A stretch of DNA of 64,000 nt from Streptomyces sp. NBC_01485 (GTDB lineage: Bacteria > Actinomycetota > Actinomycetes > Streptomycetales > Streptomycetaceae). Under the pieces are notes generated by a model, which searched no databases, was not told the origin of the DNA, and saw only the letters and a program-made list of their open reading frames with translations. Position 1 is the stretch's first letter; each line of letters starts with the position of its first letter. Positions 1-8,558 of this stretch are shown in pieces. Location: the NCBI RefSeq assembly GCF_036227125.1, contig NZ_CP109435.1, positions 1,302,001 to 1,366,000 of the forward strand. Direction: 5' to 3'. A program made the position numbers and the translations under genes.

Positions 1-383
1 AGGACCGCGTTGAGCAGCAGGACGCCCTGCCGCGCCCACGGCATCAGGTAGCCGTTGTCCGGGATCGGCGTGCCCAGCTCCTCGTGCATCTCCTTGTAGA
101 TGTTCCGCAGGGACGGCGGGATCTTCACCCCGGGCCGCACCGAGAAGCACAGGCCGTGCCCCTGGCCCTCGCCGTGGTAGGGGTCCTGGCCGAGGACGAG
201 CACCTTCACCTGGTCGTACGGCGTCGCGTCGAGCGCGGCGAACACCTCCTCGCGCGGAGGGTAGACAGGGCCCCTCGCCCGCTCCTCCTCGACGAACTCC
301 GTCAGCTCCTTGAAGTAGGGCTGCTGCAGCTCGTCGCCCAGAACCCCGCGCCAGGACTCGGGCAGCATGGCGATGTCGGTCAC
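1..383 (-). CDS. ung: Uracil-DNA glycosylase, N-terminal part (runs off the window)
   Basis: Family 1 uracil-DNA glycosylase, which removes uracil from DNA as the first step of base excision repair. The start of the gene is here and its C-terminal half lies to the left of base 1. The water-activating motif [18 protein letters not shown] is readable, including the catalytic Asp, followed by the [10 protein letters not shown] segment of the family. The GTG at 381-383 gives an N-terminus reading [11 protein letters not shown], as in other Streptomyces Ung proteins; an internal ATG six codons later is possible. The next gene on the left cannot be seen. Confidence 0.93.
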   Translation of the reverse strand, partial: MTDIAMLPESWRGVLGDELQQPYFKELTEFVEEERARGPVYPPREEVFAALDATPYDQVKVLVLGQDPYHGEGQGHGLCFSVRPGVKIPPSLRNIYKEMHEELGTPIPDNGYLMPWARQGVLLLNAV

Positions 384-462
384 GTCAACGTCCTCCGTTG
401 TGCGGTCACTTGCTCACCACAGAACCTACAGGCGACCACTGACAACCGACGCGGCCGACCGC

Positions 463-2049
463 TCACCAGCTGGTCTTGCGGGACAGCTCCCACACCATCA
501 TGATCGTCGACGGGTCCATCGCACGCTCCCCGCCCGAGATGTCCTCGCTCGCGGCGATGTACTGCTTGCCCTGCCACAGCGGCAGCAGCCGGGCGTCGTC
601 GACGAGGATCTGCTGCGCCTGCTCGAAGTCCTTCGCCACGTTGGCGCGGTCGCTCTCCTGGCGGGAGCGCGGCAGCAGCACCTGGGTGATCTCCTTCGCC
701 GGGTAGGGCGTGCCGAGCGCGTTCTGCTCGCCGACGAAGGGGGCGATGAAGTTGTCGGCGTCCGGGAAGTCCGGGGCCCAGCCGCGCCCGAACACCGGGT
801 ACTCGCCCTTCTGGTAGCCGACCACGTAGGTGTTCCACGGGCGGCTCTTCAGGGTGACGGAGAACAGGCCCGAGGCGTCGAGCTGGCTCTTGATCTCGTT
901 GAACTCGAGGCCGGTGTCGGAGCCGTAGCGGTCGCTGGTGTACCAGAGGGTGAGCGGGACGGGCGTACTGATGCCGGCGTCGTCGAGGATGCTGCGGGCC
1001 TTGCCGGTGTCGGGCTCGCCGAAGGAGTCGAAGAAGCCGGTGGTGTGGCCGGTCAGGCCGCTCGGGACCATCGAGTAGAGCGGGTCGACGGTGTCCTTGT
1101 AGACCTTGTGGGCGATCGCGGCCCGGTCGATGACCTGGGCGACGGCCCGGCGCACGGGCAGCTTGTTGGACAGCGGGTCCTTGGGGTTGAACACCAGGTA
1201 GTTGATGTTGCTGCCGGCGACCTCGATGAGCTGCAGGCCCTCGTTGGCGTCGCCCTTGCCCTCCAGGTCGACGATGTCGTCGGCGGCGAGCCCCTGGTAG
1301 GTGATGTCGATGTCCTTGGCGTGCAGGGCCTTGACCATCTCGCCGGAGTCCTGGAAGTAGCGGATGGTCACCGCGTGGTTCTTGGGCTCGGCGAAGCCCT
1401 TGTACTTGTCGTTGCGCAGCAGCACGGACTGCTTGCCCTCTTCGTAGGACTCCAGCCGGTACGGTCCGGAGCCGACGATGCCGTCGCCCTTGCGCAGGGA
1501 CTTCGCGGGGTAGTCGTCGGGGTCGACGATGGACATGCCGGGGGTGGCGAGCACGAACGGGAAGGTGGCGTCGGCCTTGTTCAGCCGGAAAAGCACCTCG
1601 CGATCGCCGTTGGCCTCGACGCTGTCCAGGCTGCCCAGCAGGCCGTTGGGACCGGTGGACGCGTTGATCGTCCTGACCCGGTCGATCGAGTACTTGACGG
1701 CCTTGGCGTCCAGCTTGTCGCCGTTGGAGAACTTCAGGCCGTCGCGCAGTTCGCACTTGTAGACGCGGTTCGAGCTGTCCGTGAACACACAGGTGGCGGC
1801 GTCCGGCTGGGGCGCCGACGCGCCGGTGGGGTAACTCACCAGCGTCTGGTAGACGTTGCGGAACAGCTCCCATGAGCCGTCCCAGGCGGCGGCAGGGTCC
1901 AGCGTGCTGGGAGCACTGGTGGTGCCCACGACGATCGGCCCCGCGTCGTCGGAGCTCTCCTCCCCCAGGAGGCTGCACCCGGCCACCAGGGATATGGACA
2001 CGATCGCAGCCATCTGCTGCAAGGATCGGTTCCGGTTGAACACGTGCAC
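463..2049 (-). CDS. Peptide-type ABC transporter substrate-binding lipoprotein (SBP family 5)
   Basis: A 528-residue extracytoplasmic solute-binding protein of the DppA/OppA family, which would capture peptides or similar ligands for an ABC importer. The N-terminus carries basic residues, a hydrophobic stretch and the lipobox LVAGC, so Cys25 should be lipidated and the protein anchored outside the membrane. The body has the family layout: STLDPAAAWD near the mature N-terminus and RAVAQVIDRAAIA mid-protein. Length is normal for the family. It starts with GTG. No permease or ATPase gene lies beside it, so it is either an orphan receptor or works with a transporter elsewhere. The ligand cannot be read from sequence. 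Confidence 0.9.
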   Translation of the reverse strand: MHVFNRNRSLQQMAAIVSISLVAGCSLLGEESSDDAGPIVVGTTSAPSTLDPAAAWDGSWELFRNVYQTLVSYPTGASAPQPDAATCVFTDSSNRVYKCELRDGLKFSNGDKLDAKAVKYSIDRVRTINASTGPNGLLGSLDSVEANGDREVLFRLNKADATFPFVLATPGMSIVDPDDYPAKSLRKGDGIVGSGPYRLESYEEGKQSVLLRNDKYKGFAEPKNHAVTIRYFQDSGEMVKALHAKDIDITYQGLAADDIVDLEGKGDANEGLQLIEVAGSNINYLVFNPKDPLSNKLPVRRAVAQVIDRAAIAHKVYKDTVDPLYSMVPSGLTGHTTGFFDSFGEPDTGKARSILDDAGISTPVPLTLWYTSDRYGSDTGLEFNEIKSQLDASGLFSVTLKSRPWNTYVVGYQKGEYPVFGRGWAPDFPDADNFIAPFVGEQNALGTPYPAKEITQVLLPRSRQESDRANVAKDFEQAQQILVDDARLLPLWQGKQYIAASEDISGGERAMDPSTIMMVWELSRKTSW

Positions 2050-2189
2050 GCTCCTCGATCTGCCATGCCAAGGGTCGGCCGACCATACCGCAGCGCCCGG
2101 CGGCGTGAACCGGTGCCTGTGGCGCGTTCCTGATCACTCTCGGCATGACGACGTTGTCATCACTGTGAGCGACGTGTTCATGACGACAC

Positions 2190-2220
2190 GGGTGCCGTTT
2201 CCGTCAAGGAAACGGCACCC
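2190..2220. terminator. Intrinsic terminator, 13-bp perfect stem
   Basis: A perfect 13-bp hairpin (arms 2190-2202 and 2208-2220, loop GTCAA) just downstream of the stop codon of the SDR gene at 2263. There is no long T tract, as is usual in Streptomyces. It would end the two-gene SDR transcript and insulate the promoter of the binding-protein gene. Confidence 0.85.
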
Positions 2221-2262
2221 ATGTCACTGTCAGTGCCGGGGCAGGCGCGGCCCGGACCGGTT

Positions 2263-3024
2263 TCAGGCCACGCCGGCGTTGAGGAAGATGCCGCCGTCGA
2301 CGACGAGGGTCTGGCCGGTGATCCAGTCCGACTGCTCCGAGGTGAGGAACGCGGCGGTGCCGCCGATGTCGGAGGGCACGCCGAGCCGGGCCAGCGGGTA
2401 GGCGGCGGCCGCCTCCGCCTCGCGGCCCTCGTACAGGGCCTCGGCGAACTTCGTCTTCACCACGGCCGGGGCGATCGCGTTGACCCGCACGCGCGGCGCG
2501 AACTCGTGCGCCAGTTGCTGGGTCAGGTTGATCATCGCGGCCTTGCTGATGCCGTACGCGCCGATGAAGGGCGAGGCCGTGAGGCCCGCGACGGAGGCGA
2601 TGTTGACGATCGCGCCGCCGTTGTCCTTCTGCCAGGCGTGCCAGGTCTTCTGCGCGAAGCCGAGCGCGGAGATCACGTTGGTCTCGAAGACCTTGCGGGC
2701 CACCTCCAGGTCGAGGTCGGCGATCGGCCCGAACACCGGGTTCGTGCCGGCGTTGTTGACCAGGAAGTCGACGCGGCCGAAGGCCTCCATGGTGCGCTCG
2801 ACGGCGGCGGCCTGGTGCGCCACGTCGTGCGCCTTGCCGGCGACGCCGATGACCCGGTCGGCGCCGAGCTGCTCGACGGCCTCCTTGAGGGCGTCCTCGT
2901 TGCGGCCGGTGATGCAGACCCGGTCGCCACGGGCGACGAGGGCCTCGGCGACGCCGTGGCCGATGCCGCGGCTGGCGCCCGTGACGAGGGCGACCTTGCC
3001 GGAGAGTGCGGGCAGTTCAGTCAT
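2263..3024 (-). CDS. SDR family oxidoreductase
   Basis: Classical short-chain dehydrogenase/reductase of 253 residues, an NAD(P)-dependent alcohol/ketone oxidoreductase. The Rossmann glycine motif TGASRGIG (residues 15-22), NNAG (90-93) and the catalytic Ser144, Tyr157 and Lys161 (YGISK) are all present. The C-terminus ends in a typical TGQTLVVDGG segment. It lies 50 bases downstream of a second SDR gene (3075-3836) on the same strand and is followed by a strong hairpin, so the two probably form an operon. Such SDR pairs often act on beta-hydroxyacyl thioesters in fatty acid or polyketide metabolism, but the substrate is not evident. Confidence 0.9.
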   Translation of the reverse strand: MTELPALSGKVALVTGASRGIGHGVAEALVARGDRVCITGRNEDALKEAVEQLGADRVIGVAGKAHDVAHQAAAVERTMEAFGRVDFLVNNAGTNPVFGPIADLDLEVARKVFETNVISALGFAQKTWHAWQKDNGGAIVNIASVAGLTASPFIGAYGISKAAMINLTQQLAHEFAPRVRVNAIAPAVVKTKFAEALYEGREAEAAAAYPLARLGVPSDIGGTAAFLTSEQSDWITGQTLVVDGGIFLNAGVA

Positions 3025-3074
3025 GTTCGTGATCCTCAGTGATGCCTGATGGTCCCTGTGGTCCCTGGTCGCCG

Positions 3075-3836
3075 TCAGTCGAGCGGTCCGCCGGCCACGT
3101 ACAGCACCTGGCCGGAGACGAAGCCGGCGGCCTCGTTCGTGAAGAAGGCGATCGCGTTGGCGATGTCGTCGGGCTCGCCGACGCGCGCGACGGGGATCTG
3201 GGTGGCGGCCGCGGCCTTGAACTCCTCGAAGCCCATGCCGACCCGGGCGGCGGTCGCGGCCGTCATGTCGGTGGCGATGAAGCCGGGGGCGACGGCGTTC
3301 GCGGTGATGCCGAACTTGCCGAGCTCGATGGCGAGGGTCTTGGTGAAGCCCTGCAGACCGGCCTTCGCGGCGGAGTAGTTGGCCTGGCCGCGGTTGCCGA
3401 GCGCCGAGGAGGACGACAGGTTGACGACGCGGCCGAAGCCGGCGTCGACCATGTGCTTCTGGACGGCCTTGGTCATCAGGAACGAGCCGCGCAGGTGCAC
3501 GTTCAGGACCATGTCCCAGTCCGAGGCGCTCATCTTGAACAGCAGGTTGTCGCGGAGCACGCCCGCGTTGTTGACGAGGATCGTCGGCGCGCCGAGCTCC
3601 GCGACGACGCGGGCGATCGCCGCCTCGACCTGGGCCTCGTCGGAGACGTCGGCGCCGATCGCGACGGCCTTGCCGCCCGCCGCGGTGATCTTCTCGACGG
3701 TGTCCTTGCAGGCGGCCTCGTCGAGGTCGATGACCGCGACCGCGCGGCCCTCCGCGGCCAGGCGTACGGCGGTGGCGGCTCCGATGCCGCGCGCCGCGCC
3801 CGTGACCACGGCGACCCGCTGCTCAGTGGTGGACAT
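3075..3836 (-). CDS. 3-oxoacyl-ACP reductase FabG-like SDR
   Basis: A 253-residue SDR closest in style to FabG, the NADPH-dependent 3-oxoacyl-ACP reductase. It has TGAARGIG (12-19), NNAG (89-92), the catalytic Ser (about 143), Tyr154 and Lys158 (YSAAK), and the FabG-like stretches NLLFKM and FVSGQVLYVAGG. The ATG at 3836 was chosen because a GAGGAGA ribosome site lies just upstream; a longer in-frame reading adds 40 low-quality residues. It is the first gene of a two-gene unit. An imperfect AGCGACCGCT palindrome lies about 70 bases upstream and resembles sites used by TetR regulators of acyl-CoA genes. Confidence 0.88.
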   Translation of the reverse strand: MSTTEQRVAVVTGAARGIGAATAVRLAAEGRAVAVIDLDEAACKDTVEKITAAGGKAVAIGADVSDEAQVEAAIARVVAELGAPTILVNNAGVLRDNLLFKMSASDWDMVLNVHLRGSFLMTKAVQKHMVDAGFGRVVNLSSSSALGNRGQANYSAAKAGLQGFTKTLAIELGKFGITANAVAPGFIATDMTAATAARVGMGFEEFKAAAATQIPVARVGEPDDIANAIAFFTNEAAGFVSGQVLYVAGGPLD

Positions 3837-3907
3837 TGCTGGTTCTCCTCGCCCTTGAGAAAGACTGTCGCGCCCGGGTGCCGGACGCTGGATGCGCCCG
3901 GCTGGTG

Positions 3908-3917
3908 AGCGACCGCT
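3908..3917. promoter_or_regulatory. Possible TetR-type operator upstream of the FabG-like operon
   Basis: The imperfect palindrome AGCGACCGCT is followed by TTAGTA and lies 72 bases upstream of the fabG-like start codon. It resembles AAGCGCTTGCT-type sites upstream of lipid-metabolism genes in actinomycetes. It is short and no regulator gene is adjacent, so this is only a suggestion. Confidence 0.25.
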
Positions 3918-3991
3918 TAGTACCTTCGACAGACGTGACGCTAGAAGCCCTGGCACCCGGTGTCAACGCCACACGGGCACGGTGTGACCCA

Positions 3992-4408
3992 TCACCGCAC
4001 CAGCAGTTCGAGCAGCCGCTCCGTCTCGGCGGCCGGATCGGCGGTCAGCCCCGTGTGCACCGGGCCGGGCTGGACGACCGTCGAGCGGGGCGCGATCAGC
4101 CAGCGGAAGCGGCGTCCGGCGGCGTCGCGGGCCGCCTGCCCGGCCGACGCGCCGCCCGCGCACACGCCCTCGACCGCCCGCAGGGCGGCCCGTACGCCGG
4201 CCACGTCCGCCGCCGGGTCCAGCGCGAGCAGCCTGGCCTCGTCGAGGTGGGTGCGGGCGCCGACGTAGTCCTGGCCGCGGCAGTACACCAGCACCCCCGC
4301 GTTGATGCACTCGCCGCGCTCGATCCGCGGTACGACGCGCAGCAGGGCGTACTCGAAGACGTCCCGGTCGCCGCCCTGGCCCGGCCTGATGATGTGGCGC
4401 TCGTTCAC
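3992..4408 (-). CDS. DUF3037 domain protein
   Basis: A 138-residue protein of the DUF3037 family, recognised by FEYALLRVVPRIERGECINAG near the N-terminus and VLVYCRG after it. Biochemical function is unknown. The GTG start overlaps the TGA of the upstream HipA-like gene (GTGA), so the two are translationally coupled. Genes of this family are repeatedly found next to HipA-like kinase genes, which suggests a partner or accessory role. The real start is GTG at 4408; a longer reading through the HipA-like gene is a frame shadow. Confidence 0.85.
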   Translation of the reverse strand: MNERHIIRPGQGGDRDVFEYALLRVVPRIERGECINAGVLVYCRGQDYVGARTHLDEARLLALDPAADVAGVRAALRAVEGVCAGGASAGQAARDAAGRRFRWLIAPRSTVVQPGPVHTGLTADPAAETERLLELLVR

Positions 4409-5160
4409 TCGGTCCCCTTGATGCGGTCGTGGATGACGGCGGCGCGCGCGAGGAGGGGTGCCGCGTAGGCGCGCCGGAGCGCGTCCGGGGTGTCGAAGCC
4501 GGGCTCGTCCGCCAGCCAGACGTCGGGGATCTCGGCGGTGACCTCGGCGAGGAGGTCGGCGGTGACCAGCGGAGCCAGTTCCGCCGCCGCGGCCACGACG
4601 TCCGGGCCGAAGGGGGCGAGGGCGTGGTCGCCGGCGTCGTAGGGGCGGGCCGCGGAGGTCTCGGCGGTGGGCCAGTTGTGCTGCCAGATCATGGTGGCGC
4701 CGTGATCGATGAGCCACAACTCCCCGCGGTGCACCAGGAGGTTGGGGTTGCGCCAGGACCGGTCGACGTTGTTCACCAGCGCGTCGAACCAGACGATCCG
4801 GCCGGCCTCCTCGGGGCTCACCGGGAAGGCGAGCGGGTCGAAGCCGAGGGCTCCGGAGAGGAAGTCCATGCCGAGATTGGTGCCGCCGCTGGACTTCAGC
4901 AGCCCCTGCACCTGCTGGTCGGGTTCGCCGAGGCCGAGCAGGACGTCCAGCTCGACGGTGACCAGACGGGGCACCCGGAAGCCGAGCCTACGGGCGAGCT
5001 CGCCGCAGACGACCTCCGCGACGAGCGTCTTGCGGCCCTGTCCGGCGCCGGTGAACTTCAGGACGTACAGACCGAGGTCGTCGGCCTCGACGAGTCCCGG
5101 CAGGGAACCGCCCTCACGCAGGGGCGTGACATAGCGGGTCGCGGTGACTTCCTTGAGCAT
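4405..5160 (-). CDS. HipA-like kinase family protein
   Basis: A 251-residue protein of the HipA kinase-like family, much shorter than toxin HipA (about 440 residues) and lacking its N-terminal subdomain. Visible kinase features are a beta-strand Lys (VLKF, Lys35), the catalytic loop NNVDRSWRNPN (residues 130-140, Asp133 and the Asn residues) and a metal-binding LIDHGA (150-155) in place of DFG. It is translationally coupled to the DUF3037 gene. No HipB-type repressor is adjacent. The target could be a protein or another small molecule; toxin activity is not shown. Confidence 0.8.
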   Translation of the reverse strand: MLKEVTATRYVTPLREGGSLPGLVEADDLGLYVLKFTGAGQGRKTLVAEVVCGELARRLGFRVPRLVTVELDVLLGLGEPDQQVQGLLKSSGGTNLGMDFLSGALGFDPLAFPVSPEEAGRIVWFDALVNNVDRSWRNPNLLVHRGELWLIDHGATMIWQHNWPTAETSAARPYDAGDHALAPFGPDVVAAAAELAPLVTADLLAEVTAEIPDVWLADEPGFDTPDALRRAYAAPLLARAAVIHDRIKGTE

Positions 5161-5352
5161 CGCCCCAGGTTACTGGGCCTGGGAGGACGCGCGGCCGACA
5201 GCTCCGTGACAGCTCTTGCTTACGCCGCGCTCATCTCGGACGGGTCAGTATCTCGAGACTGTCCGGACCGGGCGGGGCGCTGAACAAGCGGTGCCCGCGG
5301 CTCGTACCTCTCGGCAGATTCCACGCGACCCCCCTCGAAGGGAACCCCCAGC

Positions 5353-5862
5353 ATGACCAGCGCATCGTTCCAGTCCTCATCGGGGCCCGCCCGCCGTACC
5401 GTCGTGGCAGCCGCCGGAGCCGCGGGGCTCTCCGTCGCGCTGACCGCGTGCGGAGGATCCGACGACGACGCGTCGAGTTCGTCGTCGTCGGCCGGCACGT
5501 CGGGTTCCACCGGTTCCACCGGCAGCACGGAGGCGGCGAGCACCGGTGGCACGGGCGGCGGGGACGCCGCGGCCGGCGCCGCGCTCGCCAAGACGGCCGA
5601 CATACCCGAGGGCGGCGGCAAGGTCTTCGATTCCGAGAAGGTGGTCGTCACCCAGCCGACGGCGGGCACGTACAAGGCGTTCTCCGCCGTGTGCACCCAC
5701 CAGGGCTGCGCGGTGAAGTCGATCGCCGACGGGGTGATCAACTGCCCGTGTCACAACAGCAACTTCTCGATCACGGACGGCAGCGTGAAGAGCGGTCCCG
5801 CACAGAAGCCGCTGCCCGAGGTGAAGATCGCCGTCAGCGGCGACTCGATCACCCTGGCCTGA
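5353..5862 (+). CDS. Rieske [2Fe-2S] lipoprotein
   Basis: A 169-residue exported Rieske protein. Twin arginines (RR14-15), a hydrophobic core and the lipobox LTAC (Cys33) predict Tat export and lipid anchoring, which fits a protein that folds with its cluster in the cytoplasm. A low-complexity Ser/Gly/Thr linker (residues 36-72) is followed by the Rieske fold with both cluster motifs, CTHQGC (114-119) and CPCH (131-134), plus HNSNF and DGSV. It is too small to be the QcrA subunit of the cytochrome bc complex and has no transmembrane helix. It is a single-gene unit with an electron-transfer role outside the membrane; the partner is unknown. Confidence 0.92.
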   Translation: MTSASFQSSSGPARRTVVAAAGAAGLSVALTACGGSDDDASSSSSSAGTSGSTGSTGSTEAASTGGTGGGDAAAGAALAKTADIPEGGGKVFDSEKVVVTQPTAGTYKAFSAVCTHQGCAVKSIADGVINCPCHNSNFSITDGSVKSGPAQKPLPEVKIAVSGDSITLA

Positions 5863-5883
5863 CGCCCGGTTCGTTCGGGCTGT

Positions 5884-6528
5884 TCAGCCAGCTCGGCCGG
5901 TTCGTCGGAGGCAGGCCAGCACCTCGTCCGTGGTCGCGACCGTAGCGACCAATGCGAGGGTGTGGCGGATCATCGCGGGGGTGTAGTCGGCAGGCACTCC
6001 CGCGATGGCGTCCGACGGCACGACGGCGGTGTAGCCGCGGTTGACGGCGTCGAAGACGGTGTTGGGGATCGCCACGTTGGCCGAGACCCCGGCGACGACG
6101 AGCGTGCGGCAGCCCAGGTTGCGCAGCAGGGAGTCCACGTCGGTGCCCTGGATCGGGGACAGTCCGTGCAGCCGCCGTACGACGAGGTCGTCCTCGGTGA
6201 CAACGATCGGGGGCGCGACGCGGACGGCGGCGGAGCCGGTGAGCTGCTGGACGGGCAGCCGTTCGGCGGCGCGGAACAGGCGGGCGTTGCGGCTCGCGCC
6301 CCGGCCGTCGGGGCGGCGTTCGGCGACGGCGTGGATCACCTGGATCCCGCTCTCGTGCGCGGCGTCCACCAGCCGGGCGACCCGTGCGAGGACGCCCGAC
6401 TCCCGTGCCTCGCGGGCGAGTTCGGGCAGGGCGGCGTCCGGTCCGACGACTCCCTGCTGGCACTCCACCGTGAGCAGGACGGTGCGCGCGGGATCGAGGA
6501 GCTCGCTGAGCGCTTCGTACGAGGGCAC
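5884..6528 (-). CDS. Isochorismatase-like (cysteine hydrolase family) protein with altered catalytic triad
   Basis: A 214-residue member of the isochorismatase-like hydrolase fold, recognised by VLLTVECQQGVVG near the N-terminus, RRLHGLSP mid-protein and GVSANVAIPNT-VFDAVNRGY near the C-terminus. The usual triad is Asp, Lys and Cys. Here the Asp position is Glu (VECQQ), the Lys position reads Arg (VVRR), and the nucleophile Cys position is Ala or Ile (NVAIP). This looks like a catalytically altered subfamily. The GTG at 6528 was chosen because AGGAGGAG sits just before it; another GTG six codons upstream is in frame. Confidence 0.82.
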   Translation of the reverse strand: MPSYEALSELLDPARTVLLTVECQQGVVGPDAALPELAREARESGVLARVARLVDAAHESGIQVIHAVAERRPDGRGASRNARLFRAAERLPVQQLTGSAAVRVAPPIVVTEDDLVVRRLHGLSPIQGTDVDSLLRNLGCRTLVVAGVSANVAIPNTVFDAVNRGYTAVVPSDAIAGVPADYTPAMIRHTLALVATVATTDEVLACLRRTGRAG

Positions 6529-6603
6529 GGCTCCTCCTGAAGTCACTGTGGGCGGGCGAGACTAGTCACCGTTGCGTGGAGAAGGAAGAACACACATCCT
6601 TTT

Positions 6604-6618
6604 CTGACGCAGCGTCAA
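6604..6618. promoter_or_regulatory. CTGACG-N3-CGTCA inverted repeat (candidate TetR-type operator)
   Basis: The 13-bp core TGACGCAGCGTCA is a near-perfect dyad placed 34 bases upstream of the PNPOx-like gene at 6652. The same core, CTGACG-N3-CGTCAG, occurs upstream of the SRPBCC gene near 11700, so one regulator may control both. Confidence 0.45.
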
Positions 6619-6651
6619 ATTCCAACGCAGGAACAAGAAGCAGGACAAGGA

Positions 6652-7131
6652 ATGGGGGGCCGCATGACTGTCACACAGCGTCGGGGCCGGAAGATCATGA
6701 TGACGCCGGGCGAGCTGGACGCGTTCCTCACCGTCCAGCGCACCTGCCGGGTCGCGACCGTGTCCACCGACGGCGCCCCGCACGTCAGCGCCCTGTGGTT
6801 CCTCTGGGACGGCACCGCGCTGTGGCTGTACTCGGTCGTGCGCAGCAAGCGCTGGACGGATCTGCGCCGCGATCCCCGGGTCGCGATCGTCATCGACACG
6901 GGCGAGGAGTACGACGCGCTGCGGGGCGTGGAGCTGTCCGGCGCCGTGGAGTTCGTGGGCGAGATCCCGCGCACCGGGGAGCTGTGCGCCGAACTCGACG
7001 CCGTGGAAACCCTGTTCGCGCGCAAGAACTTCGGCCTGGACGCGATGCCGCACGACGGACGGCACGCGTGGGCGCGCCTGACGCCGGAGAAGATCGTGTC
7101 CTGGGACTTCCGCAAGCTGGGCGGCGCGTAG
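6652..7131 (+). CDS. Pyridoxamine 5'-phosphate oxidase-like flavin/F420-binding protein
   Basis: A 159-residue split-barrel protein of the PNPOx-like superfamily, which binds FMN or F420 and carries out small redox reactions. Typical features are CRVATVSTDGAPHVSALWFLWDG at the N-terminal strand pair (residues 33-55), SVVRSKRWTDLRRDPRVA for cofactor phosphate contacts, and GAVEF. It stands alone between a possible operator and a convergent MocR gene. ATG at 6652 is used; ATG at 6664 is equally good and neither has an ideal ribosome site. The substrate is unknown. Confidence 0.85.
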   Translation: MGGRMTVTQRRGRKIMMTPGELDAFLTVQRTCRVATVSTDGAPHVSALWFLWDGTALWLYSVVRSKRWTDLRRDPRVAIVIDTGEEYDALRGVELSGAVEFVGEIPRTGELCAELDAVETLFARKNFGLDAMPHDGRHAWARLTPEKIVSWDFRKLGGA

Positions 7132-7191
7132 AGCCACCCGGCCGGTTCGCGCCCGCACGCGCACCCGCGAACTGGCCACGCCCCCACGGCG

Positions 7192-8523
7192 CTAGACGTA
7201 GTTCCGCATCGGTGACGGCCCCACCGCCGAGGCGACCACATCGGCCAACGCCTCGATCTCGCCCTCCGCCAACGTCGACACGGTGATCCGGATCCCGGGC
7301 GGCGACCCGATGCGGAACCGCGCCCCGGGCGCGACCGCCCACCCCCCGTGCAGCAGTCGGGCGACGGCCCCCGTCTCGTCCGGCACGGGAACCCACACGT
7401 TCATCCCGCTGCGCCCGCGCGCCTCGACCCCCCGCCCGGCCAGCGCGGCGATCAGCGCGTCCCGCCGCCCGCCGTACGCCTCCGCCACCGCCCGCGCGTC
7501 CACCGCCCCGTCGGCCATCAGCCGCAGCACCGCCCGCTGGGTGATCCGGCTGACCCAGCCGGGCCCGAGCCGCTGCCGCCCGCGGACCCGGTCGAGGGTG
7601 AGGTCGTCCCCGGTGAGGACGGCGAACCGCAGGTCGGGCCCGTACGCCTTGGCGGCCGAGCGCACGAAGGCCCAGTGCCGGGTGACGCCCGCGAGGGGAT
7701 GCAGGGGGAGGTCGACGATCCGGTGCCCGTGGTCGTCCTCGACGAGCAGGGTGTGCGGGTGTGCCCGCAGCACGGCGCGCAGGGCACGCGCGCGCGGGGC
7801 GCTCACCGCCGCGCCGGTCGGGTTCTGCGCCCGGTCGGTGACGATCAGGGCGCGCGCCCCGGCCTCCAGGGCGCGGCGTACGTCCTCGGGCAGCGGTCCC
7901 TCGTCGTCGAGGCCGACCGGCACCGTGCGCAGCCCCAGGGCCGGCACGAGGTCGAGCAGGGAGCCCCACCCCGGGTCCTCGACGGCGACGGTGTCGCCCG
8001 GCCTCAGATGGGCGGCGAGGACGCGCTCGATCGCGTCCAGGGACCCGGACGCGACGGCCACCGGCCCGGCCGGCACGCCGTCCGCGTCCAGTTCGGCCCG
8101 GGCCAGACGCGCCAGTTCGGGTTCCACCGGCTCGTGCCCGTACAGGACGGGCTCCCGGTCGCCCTGCGCGGCGGCCCAGGCGAACGCCGGCGCCAGCGGT
8201 GGCAGCAGCGCCGTGTCCGGGTTGCCGGCGGCCGCGTCCCGCACGCCCTCCGGCACCTCCACCTGGATGAACTCGCGCCCGGTCGTGGCCGGTTTCGCCC
8301 GCACCCGGCTGCCCCGGCGGCCGTCGGTCTCGATCACCCCGCGCTCCCGCAGGGTGCGGTAGGCGGCCGCGACGGTGTTCGGGTTCACCTCCAGCGCGGT
8401 CGCCAACTCCCGCATGGGAGGCAGCAGTTGCCCCGGCTTCAGCTCGCCCGCACCCACCGCCGCCTCGATGCTCGCGGAAATGTCTGCTGCGCGCCGACCT
8501 TGGATCGGATACTCTCCTAGCAC
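7192..8523 (-). CDS. MocR-type GntR regulator with aminotransferase domain
   Basis: A 443-residue PLP-dependent regulator: an N-terminal winged helix of the GntR family (about residues 12-80; LPPMRELATALEVNPNTVAAAY) joined to a class I aminotransferase-like domain. The DPGWG and RAQNPTG motifs and the presumed PLP Lys in SAAKAYGPD (about residue 280) are visible. MocR proteins sense pyridoxal phosphate or amino compounds and usually regulate the divergent gene. Here that gene encodes a PNPOx-like protein across a 35-base gap containing a perfect palindrome, which fits that pattern. It starts with GTG and its transcript may be nearly leaderless. Confidence 0.9.
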   Translation of the reverse strand: MLGEYPIQGRRAADISASIEAAVGAGELKPGQLLPPMRELATALEVNPNTVAAAYRTLRERGVIETDGRRGSRVRAKPATTGREFIQVEVPEGVRDAAAGNPDTALLPPLAPAFAWAAAQGDREPVLYGHEPVEPELARLARAELDADGVPAGPVAVASGSLDAIERVLAAHLRPGDTVAVEDPGWGSLLDLVPALGLRTVPVGLDDEGPLPEDVRRALEAGARALIVTDRAQNPTGAAVSAPRARALRAVLRAHPHTLLVEDDHGHRIVDLPLHPLAGVTRHWAFVRSAAKAYGPDLRFAVLTGDDLTLDRVRGRQRLGPGWVSRITQRAVLRLMADGAVDARAVAEAYGGRRDALIAALAGRGVEARGRSGMNVWVPVPDETGAVARLLHGGWAVAPGARFRIGSPPGIRITVSTLAEGEIEALADVVASAVGPSPMRNYV

Positions 8524-8534
8524 AAACCACAGTA

Positions 8535-8546
8535 TGCACTAGTGCA
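8535..8546. promoter_or_regulatory. TGCACTAGTGCA palindrome between divergent MocR and PNPOx-like genes
   Basis: A perfect 12-bp palindrome in the very short divergent promoter region, 12 bases before the ATG of the PNPOx-like gene and 12 bases before the GTG of the MocR gene. Its central position makes it a candidate MocR operator acting on both genes. Confidence 0.45.
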
Positions 8547-8558
8547 ATGGAGAACGCC

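Noticed and set aside
367..1875. Long plus-strand reading (502 residues) over the binding-protein gene
   Set aside because: Low-complexity Gly/Val/Leu/Arg composition without domains; it is the complement frame of the SBP gene, whose lipobox and family blocks are clear.
5160..5353. TCTCGAGA palindrome near 5253 as an operator
   Set aside because: Short and too far from the start codon; the outer positions mismatch.
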